Origin: Hydractinia symbiolongicarpus
Lineage: Eukaryota; Cnidaria; Hydrozoa; Anthoathecata; Hydractiniidae
Assembly: GCF_029227915.1 (NCBI RefSeq)
Contig: NC_079888.1
Span: 20,688,001 to 20,752,000, forward strand
Reading direction: 5' to 3'
Length of the DNA: 64,000 bases
The translations under genes were made by a program, and so were the position numbers. Of the stretch, positions 38,622 through 50,870 are shown piece by piece; position 1 is the first letter of the stretch; each line of letters opens with the position of its first letter. The notes under the pieces are model-generated. The model worked only from the letters and a program-made list of their open reading frames with translations, was not told the DNA's origin and did no database searches.

Positions 38622-39369
38622 TTCAAAAACTACATTTCATTGACTTTCTAACGGTGTCAGCCCATTTGAGTTTCAACGGTTGGGTCACATATTCGTACCA
38701 ACAGGTATTTAGCGATATTTTTCTATTATTACTAGGTTGCATCGCTTTTAATTATGAAACGATTGACTATGGGACTTAATTTAACTAACTTTGGACTGCC
38801 ACCTGATAAACGTGATAAAGGAGACAATTGGACTCCAAGAAAAAACATTCTTCTTAATTTGACATGATTGCCGAAACTTAGCGATTACACTGGGTGCTGT
38901 GGTAGCGCTTCATTTAAGAGTTTAGATAAATAAGTCATTTTTTACTGTGGGACCAATCCTATCCGTTATCGCGCGCTGAAGAAATAGCGATAATTTCAAA
39001 TACTACATTTCATTGACTTTCTAACGGTGTCAGCCCATTTGAGTTTCAACGGTTGGGTCACATATTCGTACCAACAGGTATTTAGCGATATTTTTCTATT
39101 ATTACTAGGTTGCATCGCTTTTAATTATGAAACGATTGACTATGGGACTTAATTTAACTAACTTTGGACTGCCACCTGATAAACGTGATAAAGGAGACAA
39201 TTGGACTCCAAGAAAAAACATTCTTCTTAATTTGACATGATTGCCGAAACTTAGCGATTACACTGGGCTCTGTGGTAGCGCTTCATTTTAAAATTCAGAT
39301 ACAAAAAGTCATTTTTTTATTGTGGGACCAATCCTAGCCGTTATCGCGCGCTAAAGAAATAGTGACAGT
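38622..39369 (+). repeat. Single-monomer tandem duplication, period 373 bp
   Basis: Adjacent monomers at 38622 and 38995 share the private CCAACAGGTATTTAG change together with GTCAGCCCATTTGAGTTTC, CTATTATTAC and AACTAACTTTGGACTGCC. They are nearly identical up to about 39260, where the second acquires the GATACAAAAAG right end. This is the clearest one-unit duplication in the window. Confidence 0.85.
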
Positions 39370-40118
39370 TTCAAGAACTACATTTCATTGACTTTCTAAC
39401 GGTGTCAGTCCGTTTGAGTTTCAAAAGTTGTGTCACATATTCGTACCAACATGTATTTAGCGATATTTTTTTGATATTACTAGGTTGCATCGCTTTTAAC
39501 AATGAAACGATTGACTGTGGGACTTAATTGAGCTAACTTTGGACTGTGACCTGATAAATGTGATAAATGAGACAATTGGACTCCAAGAAAAAACATTCTT
39601 GTTAATTTGACGTGATTTCCGGAACTCAGCGATTACACTGGGCACTGTGGTAGCACTTCATTTAAGAATTATGATAAAAAAAGTCATTTTTTTATTGTGG
39701 GAACAATCCTAGCCATTATCGCCCGCTGAGGAAATAGCGACAGTTTCAAAAACTACATTTCATTGACTTTCTAACGGTGTCAGTCCGTTTGAGTTTCAAC
39801 GGTTGTGTCACATATTCGTACCAACATGTATTTAGCGATATTTTTTTGATATTACTAGGTTGCATCGCTTTTAACAATGAAACGATTGACTGTGGGACTT
39901 AATTGAGCTAACTTTGGACTGTGACCTGATAAATGTGATAAATGAGACAATTGGACTCCAAGAAATAACATTCTTGTTAATTTGACGTGATTTCCGGAAC
40001 TCAGCGATTACACTGGGCACTGTGGTAGCGCTTTATTTAAAAATTAAGATACAAAAAGTCATTTTTTATTGTGGGACCAATCCTAGCAGTTATCGCGCGC
40101 TAAAGAAATAGCGACAGT
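39370..40118 (+). repeat. Satellite monomers M106-M107
   Basis: Starts at 39370 and 39745. Both have GAGTTTCAAC(G/A) left ends and TTTTTTTGATATT middles. M106 has GTTTCAAAAGTTG, which breaks the AACGG arm of the inverted repeat. M107 ends with the shortened six-T GATACAAAAAGTCATTTTTTATTG. Confidence 0.85.
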
Positions 40119-41978
40119 TTCAAGAACTACATTTCATTGACTTTCTAACGGTGTCAGTCCGTTTGAGTTACAACGGTTGGGTCACATATTCGTACCAACA
40201 TGTATTTAGCGATATTTTTCTGATATTACTAGGTTGCATCGCTTTTAACAATGAAACGATTGACTGTGGGACTTAATTAAGCTAACTTTGGACTGTCACC
40301 TGATAAATGTGATAAATGAGACAATTGGACTCCAAGAAATAGCATTCTTCTTAATTTGACGTGATTGCCGGAACTCAGCGATTACACTGGGCACTGTGGT
40401 AGCGCTTCATTTAAGAATTATGATAAAAAAGTTATTTTTTTATTGTGGGACCAATCCTAGCCGTTATCGCGCGCTAAAGAAATAGCGACAGTTTCAAGAG
40501 CTACATTTCATTGACTTTCTAACGGTGTCAGTCCGTTTGAGTTACAACGGTTGGGTCACATATTCGTACCAACATGTATTTAGCGATATTTTTTTGATAT
40601 TACTAGGTTGCATCACTTTTAACAATGAAACGTTGACTGTGGAACTTAATTGAACTAACTTTGGACTGTGACCTGATAAATGTGATAAATGAGACAATTG
40701 GACTCCAAGAAGTAACATTCTTCTTAATTTGACGTGATTGCCGGAACTCAGCGATACCACTGGGCTCTGTGGTAGCGCTTCATTTAAGAATTAAGATAAA
40801 AAAAGTCATTTTTTTATTGTGAGACCAATCCTACCCGTTATCGCGCGCTGAAGAAATAGCGACAGTTTCAAAAACTACATTTCATTGACTTTCTAACGGT
40901 GTCAGTCCGTTTGGGTTACAACGGTTGGGTAACATATTCGTACCAACATGTTTTTAGCGATATTTAACTGATATTACTAGGTTGCATCGCTTTTAACGGA
41001 GAAACGATTGACTGTGGGACTTAATTGAACTAACTTTGGACTGTGACCTGATAAATGTGATAATTGAGACAATTGGACTCCAAGAAATAACATTCTTCTT
41101 AATTTGACATGATTGTCGAAACTCAGCGATTACACTGGGCGCTGTGGTAGCGCTTCATTTAAGAATTAAGATAAAAAAGTCTTTTTTTTATTGTGGGACC
41201 AATCCTACCCGTTATCGCGCGCTAAAGAAATAGCGACAGTTTCAAAAACTACATTTCATTGACTTTCTAACGGTGTCAGTCCGTTTGGGTTACAACGGTT
41301 GGGTAACATATTCGTACCAACATGTTTTTAGCGATATTTAACTGATATTACTAGGTTGCATCGCTTTTAACGGTGAAACGATTGACTGTGGGACTTAATT
41401 GAACTAAATTTGGACTGTGACCTGATAAATGTGATAATTGAGACAATTGGACTCCAAGAAATAACATACTTCTTAATTTGACGTGATTGCCGGAACTCAG
41501 CGATTACACTGGGTGCTGTGGTAGCGCTTCATTTAAGAGTTTAGATAAATAAGTCATTTTTTACTGTGGGACCAATCCTATCCGTTCTCGCGCGCTGAAG
41601 AAATATCGATAATTTCAAAAACTACATTTCATTGACTTTCTAACGGTGTCAGCCCATTTGAGTTACAACGGTTGGGCCACATATTCGTACCAACATGTAT
41701 TTAGCGATATTTTTCTATTATTACTAGGTTGCATCGCTTTTAACTATGAAACGATTGACTGTGGGACTTAATTGAACTAATTTGGATTGTCACCTGATAA
41801 ATGTGATAAAGGAGACAATTGGACTCCAAGAAATAACATTCTTCTTAATTTGACATGATTGCCGAAACTCAGCGATTACACTGGGCGCTGTGGTAGCGCT
41901 TCATTTAAGAATTAAGATAAAAAAAGTCATTTTTTTATTGTGGGACCAATTCTAGACGTTATCGCGCGCTGAGGAAAT

Positions 41979-42004
41979 AAAAAAAAAAATAAAAGGAAAT
42001 AAAA
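41979..42004 (+). repeat. A-rich filler at monomer boundary (copy 2)
   Basis: Twenty-six bp of A-rich sequence with the same GGAAATAAAA element replace the monomer boundary between GAGGAAAT and AACGGTTGAG. One more A than at 35276; otherwise the same joint and the same downstream CATGGATTTGG mark. Confidence 0.9.
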
Positions 42005-43076
42005 AACGGTTGAGTCACATATTCGTACCAACATGGATTTGGCGATATTTTTCTGATATTACTAGGTTGCATCGCTTTTAATTATGAAACGATTGACTAT
42101 GGGACTTAATTTAACTAACTTTGGACTGCCACCTGATAAACGTGATAAAGGAGACAATTGGACTCCAAGAAAAAACATTCTTGTTAATTTGACATGATTG
42201 CCGAAAATTAGCGATTACACTGGGCTCTGTGGTAGCGCTTCATTTAAAAATTAAGATACAAAAAGTCATTTTTTTATTGTGGTACCAATCCTAGCCGTTA
42301 TCGCGCGCTAAAGAAATAGTGACAGTTTCAAGAACTACATTTCATTGACTTTCTAACGGTGTCAGTCCGTTTGAGTTTCAACGGTTGTGTCACATATTCG
42401 TACCAACATGTATTTAGCAATATTTGTTTGATATTACTAGGTTGCATCGCTTTTAACAATGAAACGATTGACTGTGGGACTTATTTGAGCTAACTTTGGA
42501 CTGCGACCTGATAAATGTGATAAATAAGACAATTGGACTCCAAGAAAAAACATTCTTGTTAATTTGACGTGATTTCCGGAACCCAGCGATTACACTGGGC
42601 ACTGTGGTAGCGCTTTATTTAAAAATTAAGATACAAAAAGTCATTTTCTTATTGTGGGACCAATCCTAGCAGTTATCGCGCGCTAAAGAAAGAGCGACAG
42701 TTTCAAGAACTACATTTCATTGACTTTCTAACGGTGTCAGTCCGTTTGAGTTTCAACGGTTGTGTCACATATTCGTACCAACATGTATTTAGCGATATTT
42801 TTTTGATATTACTAGGTTGCATCGCTTTTAACAATGAAACGATTGACTGTGGGACTTAATTGAGCTAACTTTGGACTGTGACCTGATAAATGTGATAAAT
42901 GAGACAATTGGACTCCAAGAAATAACATTCTTCTCAATTTGACGTGATTTCCGGAACTCAGCGATTACACTTGGCACTCTGGTAGCGCGTTATTTAAAAA
43001 TTAAGATACAAAAAGTCATTTTTTTATTGTGGGACCAATCCTAGCAGTTATCGCGCGCTAAAGAAATAGCGACAGT

Positions 43077-43406
43077 TTCAAGAACTACATTTCATTGACT
43101 TTCTAACGGTGTCAGTCCGTTTGAGTTACAACGGTTGGGTCAAAGGTTGCATCGCTTTTAACAATGAAACGATTGACTGTGGGACTTAATTGAGCTAACT
43201 TTGGACTGTGACCTGATAAATGTGATAAATGAGACAATTGGACTCCAAGAAAAAACATTCTTGTTAATTTTACGTGATTTCCGGAACTCAGCGATTACAC
43301 TGGGCACTGTGGCAGCGCTTTATTTAAAAATTAAGATACAAAAAGTCATTTTTTTATTGTGGGACCAATCCTAGCAGTTATCGCGCGCTAAAGAAATAGC
43401 GACAGT
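43077..43406 (+). repeat. 330-bp monomer with 45-bp deletion (copy 1)
   Basis: At 43139-43145 GGTTGGGTCA runs into AAGGTTGC, removing the normally well-conserved middle with CATATTCGTACCAACATG and TTTAGCGATA. The rest of the monomer is intact with a GATACAAAAAG right end. This is one of two monomers lacking the conserved middle. Confidence 0.92.
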
Positions 43407-44143
43407 TTCAAGAATTACATTTCATTGACTTTCTAACGGTGTCAGTCCGTTTGAGTTACAACGGTTGTGTCACATATTCGTACCAACATGTATTTAGCGA
43501 TATTTTTCTGATATTACTAGGTTGCATCGCTTTTAACGGTGAAACGATTGACTGTGGGACTTAATTGAACTAACTTTGGACTGTGACCTGATAAATGTGA
43601 TAATTGAGACAATTGGACTCCAAGAAATAACATACTTCTTAATTTGACGTGATTGCCGGAACTCAGCGATTACACTGGGTGTTGTGGTAGCGCTTCATTT
43701 AAGAGTTTAGATAAATAAGTCATTTTTTACTGTGGGACCAATCCTATCCGTTATCGCGCGCTGAAGAAATATCGATAATTTCAAAAACTACATTTCATTG
43801 ACTTTCTAACGGTGTCAGCCCATTTGAGTTACAACGGTTGGGCCACATATTCGTACCAACATGTATTTAGCGATATTTTTCTATTATTACTAGGTTGCAT
43901 CGCTTTTAACTATGAAACGATTGACTGTGGGACTTAATTGAACTAATTTGGATTGTCACCTGATAAATGTGATAAAGGAGACAATTGGACTCCAAGAAAT
44001 AACATTCTTCTTAATTTGACATGATTGCCGAAACTCAGCGATTACACTGGGCGCTGTGGTAGCGCTTCATTTAAGAATTAAGATAAAAAAGTCATTTTTT
44101 TATTGTGGGACCAATTCTAGACGTTATCGCGCGCTGAGGAAAT

Positions 44144-44169
44144 AAAAAAAAAAATAAAAGGAAATAAAA
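44144..44169 (+). repeat. A-rich filler at monomer boundary (copy 3)
   Basis: Same 26-bp filler and joint as at 41979, displaced by 2165 bp. The upstream flank also shares CCAATTCTAGACG with copy 2, so these two were copied as part of a larger segment. Confidence 0.9.
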
Positions 44170-44491
44170 AACGGTTGAGTCACATATTCGTACCAACATG
44201 GATTTGGCGATATTTTTCTGATATTACTAGGTTGCATCGCTTTTAATTATGAAACGATTGACTATGGGACTTAATTTAACTAACTTTGGACTGCCACCTG
44301 ATAAACGTGATAAAGGAGACAATTGGACTCCAAGAAAAAACATTCTTGTTAATTTGACATGATTGCCAAAACTTAGCGATTACACTGGGCTCTGTGGTAG
44401 CGCTTCATTTAAAAATTAAGATACAAAAAGTCATTTTTTTATTGTGGGACCAATCCTACCCGTTATCGCGCGCTGAAGAAATAGCGACAGT

Positions 44492-45614
44492 TTCAAAAAC
44501 TACATTTCATTGACTTTCTAACGGTGTCAGTCCGTTTGGGTTACAACGGTTGGGTAACATATTCGTACCAACATGTATTTAGCGATATTTTTTTGATATT
44601 ACTAGGTTGCATCGCTTTTAACAATGAAACGATTGACTGTGGGACTTAATTGAGCTAACTTTGGACTGTCACCTGATAAATGTGATAAATGAGACAATTG
44701 GACTCCAAGAAAAAACATTCTTGTTAATTTGACGTGATTTCCGGAACTCAGCGATTACACTGGGCACTGTGGTAGCGCTTTATTTAAAAATTAAGATACA
44801 AAAAGTCATTTTTTTATTGTGGGACCAATCCTAGCAGTTATCGCGCGCTAAAGAAATAGCGACAGTTTCAAGAACTACATTTCATTGACTTTCTAACGGT
44901 GTCAGTCCGTTTGAGTTACAACGGTTGGGTCACATATTCGTACCAACATGTTTTTAGCGATATTTAACTGATATTACTAGGTTGCATCGCTTTTAACGGT
45001 GAAACGATTGACTGTGGGACTTAATTGAACTAACTTTGGACTGTGACCTGATAAATGTGATAATTGAGACAATTGGACTCCAAGAAATAACATACTTCTT
45101 AATTTGACGTGATTGCCGGAACTCAGCGATTACACTGGGTGCTGTGGTAGCGCTTCATTTAAGAGTTTAGATAAATAAGTCATTTTTTACTGTGGGACCA
45201 ATCCTATCCGTTATCGCGCGCTGAAGAAATATCGATAATTTCAAAAACTACATTTCATTGACTTTCTAACGGTGTCAGTCCGTTTGAGTTACAACGGTTG
45301 GGTCACATATTCGTACCAACATGTATTTAGCGATATTTTTCTGATATTACTAGGTTGCATCGCTTTTAACTATGAAACGATTGACAGTGGGACTTAATTG
45401 ATCTAACTTTGGACTGTCACCTGATAAATGTGATAAAGGAGACAATTGGACTCCAATAAAAAACATTCTTCTTAATTTGACATGATTGCCGGAACTCAGC
45501 GATTACACTGGCCTCTGTGGTAGCGCTTCATTTAAGAATTATGATAAAAAAAGTCATTTTTTTATTGTGGGACCAATCCTAGCCATTATCGCGCGCTGAG
45601 GAAATAGCGACAGT
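44492..45614 (+). repeat. Satellite monomers M120-M122
   Basis: Starts at 44492, 44867 and 45240. M120 has GGGTTACAACGG/GGGTAAC with TTTTTTTGATATT, M121 has ACATGTTTTTAGC/TTTAACTGATATT with a B-type end, and M122 has GACAGTGGGACTTAATTGATC and CCAATAAAAAAC, which recur at 48528. Confidence 0.85.
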
Positions 45615-47099
45615 TTCAAAAACTACATTTCATTGACTTTCTAACGGTGTCAGTCCGTTTGAGTTACAACGGTTGTGTCACATATTCGTACCAACATGTA
45701 TTTAGCGATATTTTTCTGATATTACTAGGTTGCATCGCTTTTAACAATGAAACGATTGACTGTGGGACTTAATTAAGCTAACTTTGGACTGTCACCTGAT
45801 AAATGTGATAAATGAGACAATTGGACTCCAAGAAATAGCATTCTTCTTAATTTGACGTGATTGCCGGAACTCAGCGATTACACTGGGCACTGTGGTAGCG
45901 CTTCATTTAAGAATTATGATAAAAAAGTTATTTTTTTATTGTGGGACCAATCCTAGCCGTTATCGCGCGCTAAAGAAATAGCGACAGTTTCAAGAGCTAC
46001 ATTTCATTGACTTTCTAACGGTGTCAGTCCGTTTGAGTTACAACGGTTGGGTCACATATTCGTACCAACATGTATTTAGCGATATTTTTTTGATATTACT
46101 AGGTTGCATCACTTTTAACAATGAAACGTTGACTGTGGAACTTAATTGAACTAACTTTGGACTGTGACCTGATAAATGTGATAAATGAGACAATTGGACT
46201 CCAAGAAGTAACATTCTTCTTAATTTGACGTGATTGCCGGAACTCAGCGATACCACTGGGCTCTGTGGTAGCGCTTCATTTAAGAATTAAGATAAAAAAG
46301 TCATTTTTTTAATGTGGGACCAATCCTACCCGTTATCGCGCGCTGAAGAAATAGCGACAGTTTCAAAAACTACATTTCATTGACTTTCTAACGGTGTCAG
46401 TCCGTTTGGGTTACAACGGTTGGGTAACATATTCGTACCAACATGTTTTTAGCGATATTTAACTGATATTACTAGGTTGCATCGCTTTTAACGGTGAAAC
46501 GATTGACTGTGGGACTTAATTGAACTAACTTTGGACTGTGACCTGATAAATGTGATAATTGAGACAATTGGACTCCAAGAAATAACATACTTCTTAATTT
46601 GACGTGATTGCCGGAACTCAGCGATTACACTGGGTGCTGTGGTAGCGCTTCATTTAAGAGTTTAGATAAATAAGTCATTTTTTACTGTGGGACCAATCCT
46701 ATCCGTTATCGCGCGCTGAAGAAATATCAATAATTTCAAAAACTACATTTCATTGACTTTCTAACGGTGTCAGCCCATTTGAGTTACAACGGTTGGGCCA
46801 CATATTCGTACCAACATGTATTTAGCGATATTTTTCTATTATTACTAGGTTGCATCGCTTTTAACTATGAAACGATTGACTGTGGGACTTAATTGAACTA
46901 ATTTGGATTGTCACCTGATAAAGGTGATAAAGGAGACAATTGGACTCCAAGAAATAACATTCTTCTTAATTTGACATGATTGCCGAAACTCAGCGATTAC
47001 ACTGGGCGCTGTGGTAGCGCTTCATTTAAGAATTAAGATAAAAAAAGTCATTTTTTTATTGTGGGACTAATTCTAGACGTTATCGCGCGCTGAGGAAAT

Positions 47100-47125
47100 A
47101 AAAAAAAAAATAAAAGGAAATAAAA
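47100..47125 (+). repeat. A-rich filler at monomer boundary (copy 4)
   Basis: Same 26-bp filler and joint, exactly 5121 bp from copy 2, in line with the large duplicated block. Confidence 0.9.
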
Positions 47126-48197
47126 AACGGTTGAGTCACATATTCGTACCAACATGGATTTGGCGATATTTTTCTGATATTACTAGGTTGCATCGCTTTT
47201 AATTATGAAACGATTGACTATGGGACTTAATTTAACTAACTTTGGACTGCCACCTGATAAACGTGATAAAGGAGACAATTGGACTCCAAGAAAAAACATT
47301 CTTGTTAATTTGACATGATTGCCGAAACTTAGCGATTACACTGGGCTCTGTGGTAGCGCTTCATTTAAAAATTAAGATACAAAGAGTCATTTTTTTATTG
47401 TGGGACCAATCCTAGCCGTTATCGCGCGCCAAAGAAATAGTGACAGTTTCAAGAACTACATTTCATTGACTTTTTAACGGTGTCAGTCCGTTTGAGTTTC
47501 AACGGTTGTGTCACATATTCGTACCAACATGTATTTAGCGATATTTTTTTGATATTACTAGGTTGCATCGCTTTTAACAATGAAACGATTGACTGTGGGA
47601 CTTAATTGAGCTAACTTTGGACTGTGACCTGATAAATGTAATAAATGAGACAATTGGACTCCAAGAAAAGACATTCTTTTTAATTTGACGTGATTTCCGG
47701 AACTCAGCGATTACACTGGGCACTGTGGTAGCGCTTTATTTAAAAATTAAGATACAAAAAGTCATCTTTTTATTGTGGGACCAATCCTAGCAGTTATCGC
47801 GCGCTAAAGAAATAGCGACAGTTTCAAGAACTACATTTCATTGACTTTCTAACGGTGTCAGTCCGTTTGAGTTTCAACGGTTGTGTCACATATTCGTACC
47901 AACATGTATTTAGCGATATTTTTTTGATATTACTAGGTTGCATCGCTTTTAACAATGAAACGATTGACTGTGGGACTTAATTGAGCTAACTTTGGACTGT
48001 GACCTGATAAATGTGATAAATGAGACAATTGGACTCCAAGAAATAACATTCTTCTCAATTTGACGTGATTTCCGGAACTCAGCGATTACACTGGGCACTC
48101 TGGTAGCGCGTTATTTAAAAATTAAGATACAAAAAGTCATTTTTTTATTGTTGGACCAATCCTAGCAGTTATCGCGCGCTAAAGAAATAGCGACAGT

Positions 48198-48527
48198 TTC
48201 AAAAACTACATTTCATTGACTTTCTAACGGTGTCAGTCCATTTGAGTTACAACGGTTGGGTCAAAGGTTGCATCGCTTTTAACAATGAAACGATTGACTG
48301 TGGGACTTAATTGAGCTAACTTTGGACTGTGACCTGATAAATGTGATAAATGAGACAATTGGACTCCAAGAAATGACATTCTTGTAAATTTTACGTGATT
48401 TCCGGAGCTCAGCGATTACACTGGGCACTGTGGTAGCGCTTTATTTAAAAATTAAGATACAAAAAGTCATTTTTTTATTGTGGGACCAATCCTAGCAGTT
48501 ATCGCGTGCTAAAGAAAAAGCGACAGT
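48198..48527 (+). repeat. 330-bp monomer with 45-bp deletion (copy 2)
   Basis: The same GGGTCAAAGG junction as at 43140, exactly 5121 bp away. It differs from copy 1 by small substitutions, for example GTCCATTTGAG and AATGACATTC. Confidence 0.92.
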
Positions 48528-50870
48528 TTCAAGAATAACATTTCATTGACTTTCTAACGGTGTCAGTCCGTTTGAGTTACAACGGTTGGGTCACATATTC
48601 GTACCAACATGTATTTAGCGATATTTTTCTGATATTACTAGGTTGCATCGCTTTTAACTATGAAACGATTGACAGTGGGACTTAATTGATCTAACTTTGG
48701 ACTGTCACCTGATAAATGTGACAAAGGAGACAATTGGACTCCAATAAAAAACATTCTTCTTAATTTGACATGATTGCCGGAACTCAGCGATTACACTGGC
48801 CTCTGTGGTAGCGCTTCATTTAAGAATTATGATAAAAAAAGTCATTTTTTTATTGTGGGACCAATCCTAGCCATTATCGCGCGCTGAGGAAATAGCGACA
48901 GTTTCAAAAACTACATTTCATTGACTTTCTAACGGTGTCAGTCCGTTTGAGTTTCAACGGTTGTGTCACATACTCGTACCAACATGTATTTAGCGATATT
49001 TTTTTGATATTACTAGGTTGCATCGCTTTTAACAATGAAACGTTGACTGTGGGACTTAATTGAACTAACTTTGGACTGTGACCTGATAAATGTGATAAAT
49101 AAGACAATTGTACTCCAAGAAATAACATTCTTGTTAATTTGACGTGATTGCCGGAACTCAGCGATTACACTGGGCACTGTGGTAGCGCTTCATTTAAAAA
49201 TTAAGCTAAAAAAAGTCACTTTCTTACTGTGGGACCTATCCCAGCCGTTAGCGCGCGTTGTAGAAAAAGCGACAGTTTCAAAAACTACATTTCATTGACT
49301 TTCTAACGGTGTCAGTCCGTTTGAGTTTCAACGGTTGTGTCACATATTCGTACCAACATGTATTTAGCGATATTTTTTTGATATTACTAGGTTGCATCGC
49401 TTTTAACAATGAAACGTTGACTGTGGGACTTAATTGAACTAACTTTGGACTGTGACCTGATAAATGTGATAAATGAGACAATTGGACTCCAAGAAATAAC
49501 ATTCTTATTAATTTTACGTGATTTCCGGAACTCAGCGATTACACTGGGCACTGTGGTAGCGCTTTATTTAAAAATTAAGATACAAAAAGTCATTTTTTTA
49601 TTGTGGGACCAATCCTAGCCATTATCTCACGCTGAAGAAATAGCGGCAGTTTCAAAAACAACATTTCATTGACTTTCTAACGGTGTCAGTCCGTTTGAGT
49701 TACAACGGTTGTGTCACATATTCGTACCAACATGTATTTAGCGATATTTTTCTGATATTACTAGGTTGCATCGCTTTTAACTATGAAACGATTGACTGTG
49801 GGACTTAATTGATCTAACTTTGGACTGTCACCTGATAAATGTGATAAATGAGACAATTGGACTCCAATAAAAAACATTCTTCTTAATTTGACATGATTGC
49901 CGAAACTCAGCGATTACACTGGCCTCTGTGGTAGCGCTTCATTTAAGAATTATGATAAAAAAAGTCATTTTTTTATTGTGGGACCAATCCTAGCCATTAT
50001 CGCGCGCTGAGGAAATAGCGACAGTTTCAAAAACTACATTTCAGTGACTTTCTAACGGTGTTAGTCGGTTTGGGTTTCAACGGTTGTGTCACATATTCGT
50101 ACCAACATGTATTTAGCGATATTTTTTTGATATTACTAGGTTGCATCGCTTTTAACAATGAAACGTTGACTGTGGGACTTAATTGAACTAACTTTGGACT
50201 GTGACCTGATAAATGTGATAAATAAGACAATTGTACTCCAAGAAATAACATTCTTGTTAATTTGAAGTGATTGCCGGAACTCAGCGATTACACTGGGCAC
50301 TGTGGTAGCGCTTCATTTAAAAATTAAGCTAAAAAAGTCACTTTTTTACTGTGGGACCTATCCTAGCCGTTAGCGCGCGTTGTAGAAAAAGCGACAGTTT
50401 CAAAAACTACATTTCATTGACTTTCTAACGGTGTCAGTCCGTTTGAGTTACAACGGTTGGGTCACATATTCGTACCAACATGTATTTAGCGATATTTTTC
50501 TGATATTACTAGGTTGCATCGCTTTTAACTATGAAACGATTGACTGTGGGACTTAATTGATCTAACTTTGGACTGTCACCTGATAAATGTGATAAATGAG
50601 ACAATTGGACTCCAATAAAAAACATTCTTCTTAATTTGACATGATTGCCGAAACTCAGCGATTACACTGGCCTCTGTGGTAGCGCTTCAATTAAGAATTA
50701 TGATAAAAAAAGTCATTTTTTTATTGTGGGACCAATCCTAGCCATTATCGCGCGCTGAGGAAATAGCGACAGTTTCAAAAACTACATTTCATTGACTTTC
50801 TAACGGTGTTAGTCCGTTTGAGTTTCAACGGTTGTGTCACATATTCGTACCAACATGTATTTAGCGATAT
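48528..50870 (+). repeat. Alternating two-type monomers M131-M137
   Basis: GATCTAAC/CCAATAAAAAAC monomers (48528, 49651, 50399) are each followed by a GAGTTTCAACGG or GGGTTTCAACGG monomer (48903, 50026, 50774). Periods are about 1123 and 748 bp. The units at 48903, 49277 and 50026 show GTTGACTGTGGG middles, and C-type right ends (AAGTCAC, GGGACCTATCC, GCGCGTTGTAG) follow 48903 and 50026. The last GATACAAAAAG right end of the window is at about 49580. Confidence 0.8.

Larger units (their letters stand above)
40119..43530 (+). repeat. Large duplicated block, copy A (pairs with 45615-48651)
   Basis: Paired starts at an offset of 5496 bp are 40119/45615 and 40493/45989; from 41241 onward the offset is 5121 bp (41241/46362, 41614/46735, 42327/47448, 42702/47823, 43077/48198, 43407/48528). 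Copy A has one more monomer (near 40867-41240, with GATTGTCGAAAC), which explains the 375-bp difference. An A-rich joint and a 45-bp deletion are in the same places in both copies. Confidence 0.88.
41350..44490 (+). repeat. Nested repeat of the A-rich segment, offset ~2165 bp
   Basis: About 41350-42300 matches about 43515-44450: starts 41614 and 43780, A-rich joints 41979 and 44144. Both have GGGCCACATATTCG, AATATCGATAATTTC and CCAATTCTAGACG. The copies separate at the next boundary, where 42327 follows GCGCGCTAAAG and 44492 follows CTACCCGTTATC. Confidence 0.82.
45615..48651 (+). repeat. Large duplicated block, copy B (pairs with 40119-43530)
   Basis: Contains the same ordered series of variant monomers as copy A, one monomer shorter, and the same A-rich joint (47100) and 45-bp deletion (48262). 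Private changes include AATATCAATAATTTC at 46727, GCGCGCCAAAG at 47425 and GGAGCTCAGCG at 48404. The match is lost in the monomer at 48528, where copy A has AACGGTGAAACG and this copy has AACTATGAAACG. Confidence 0.88.
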
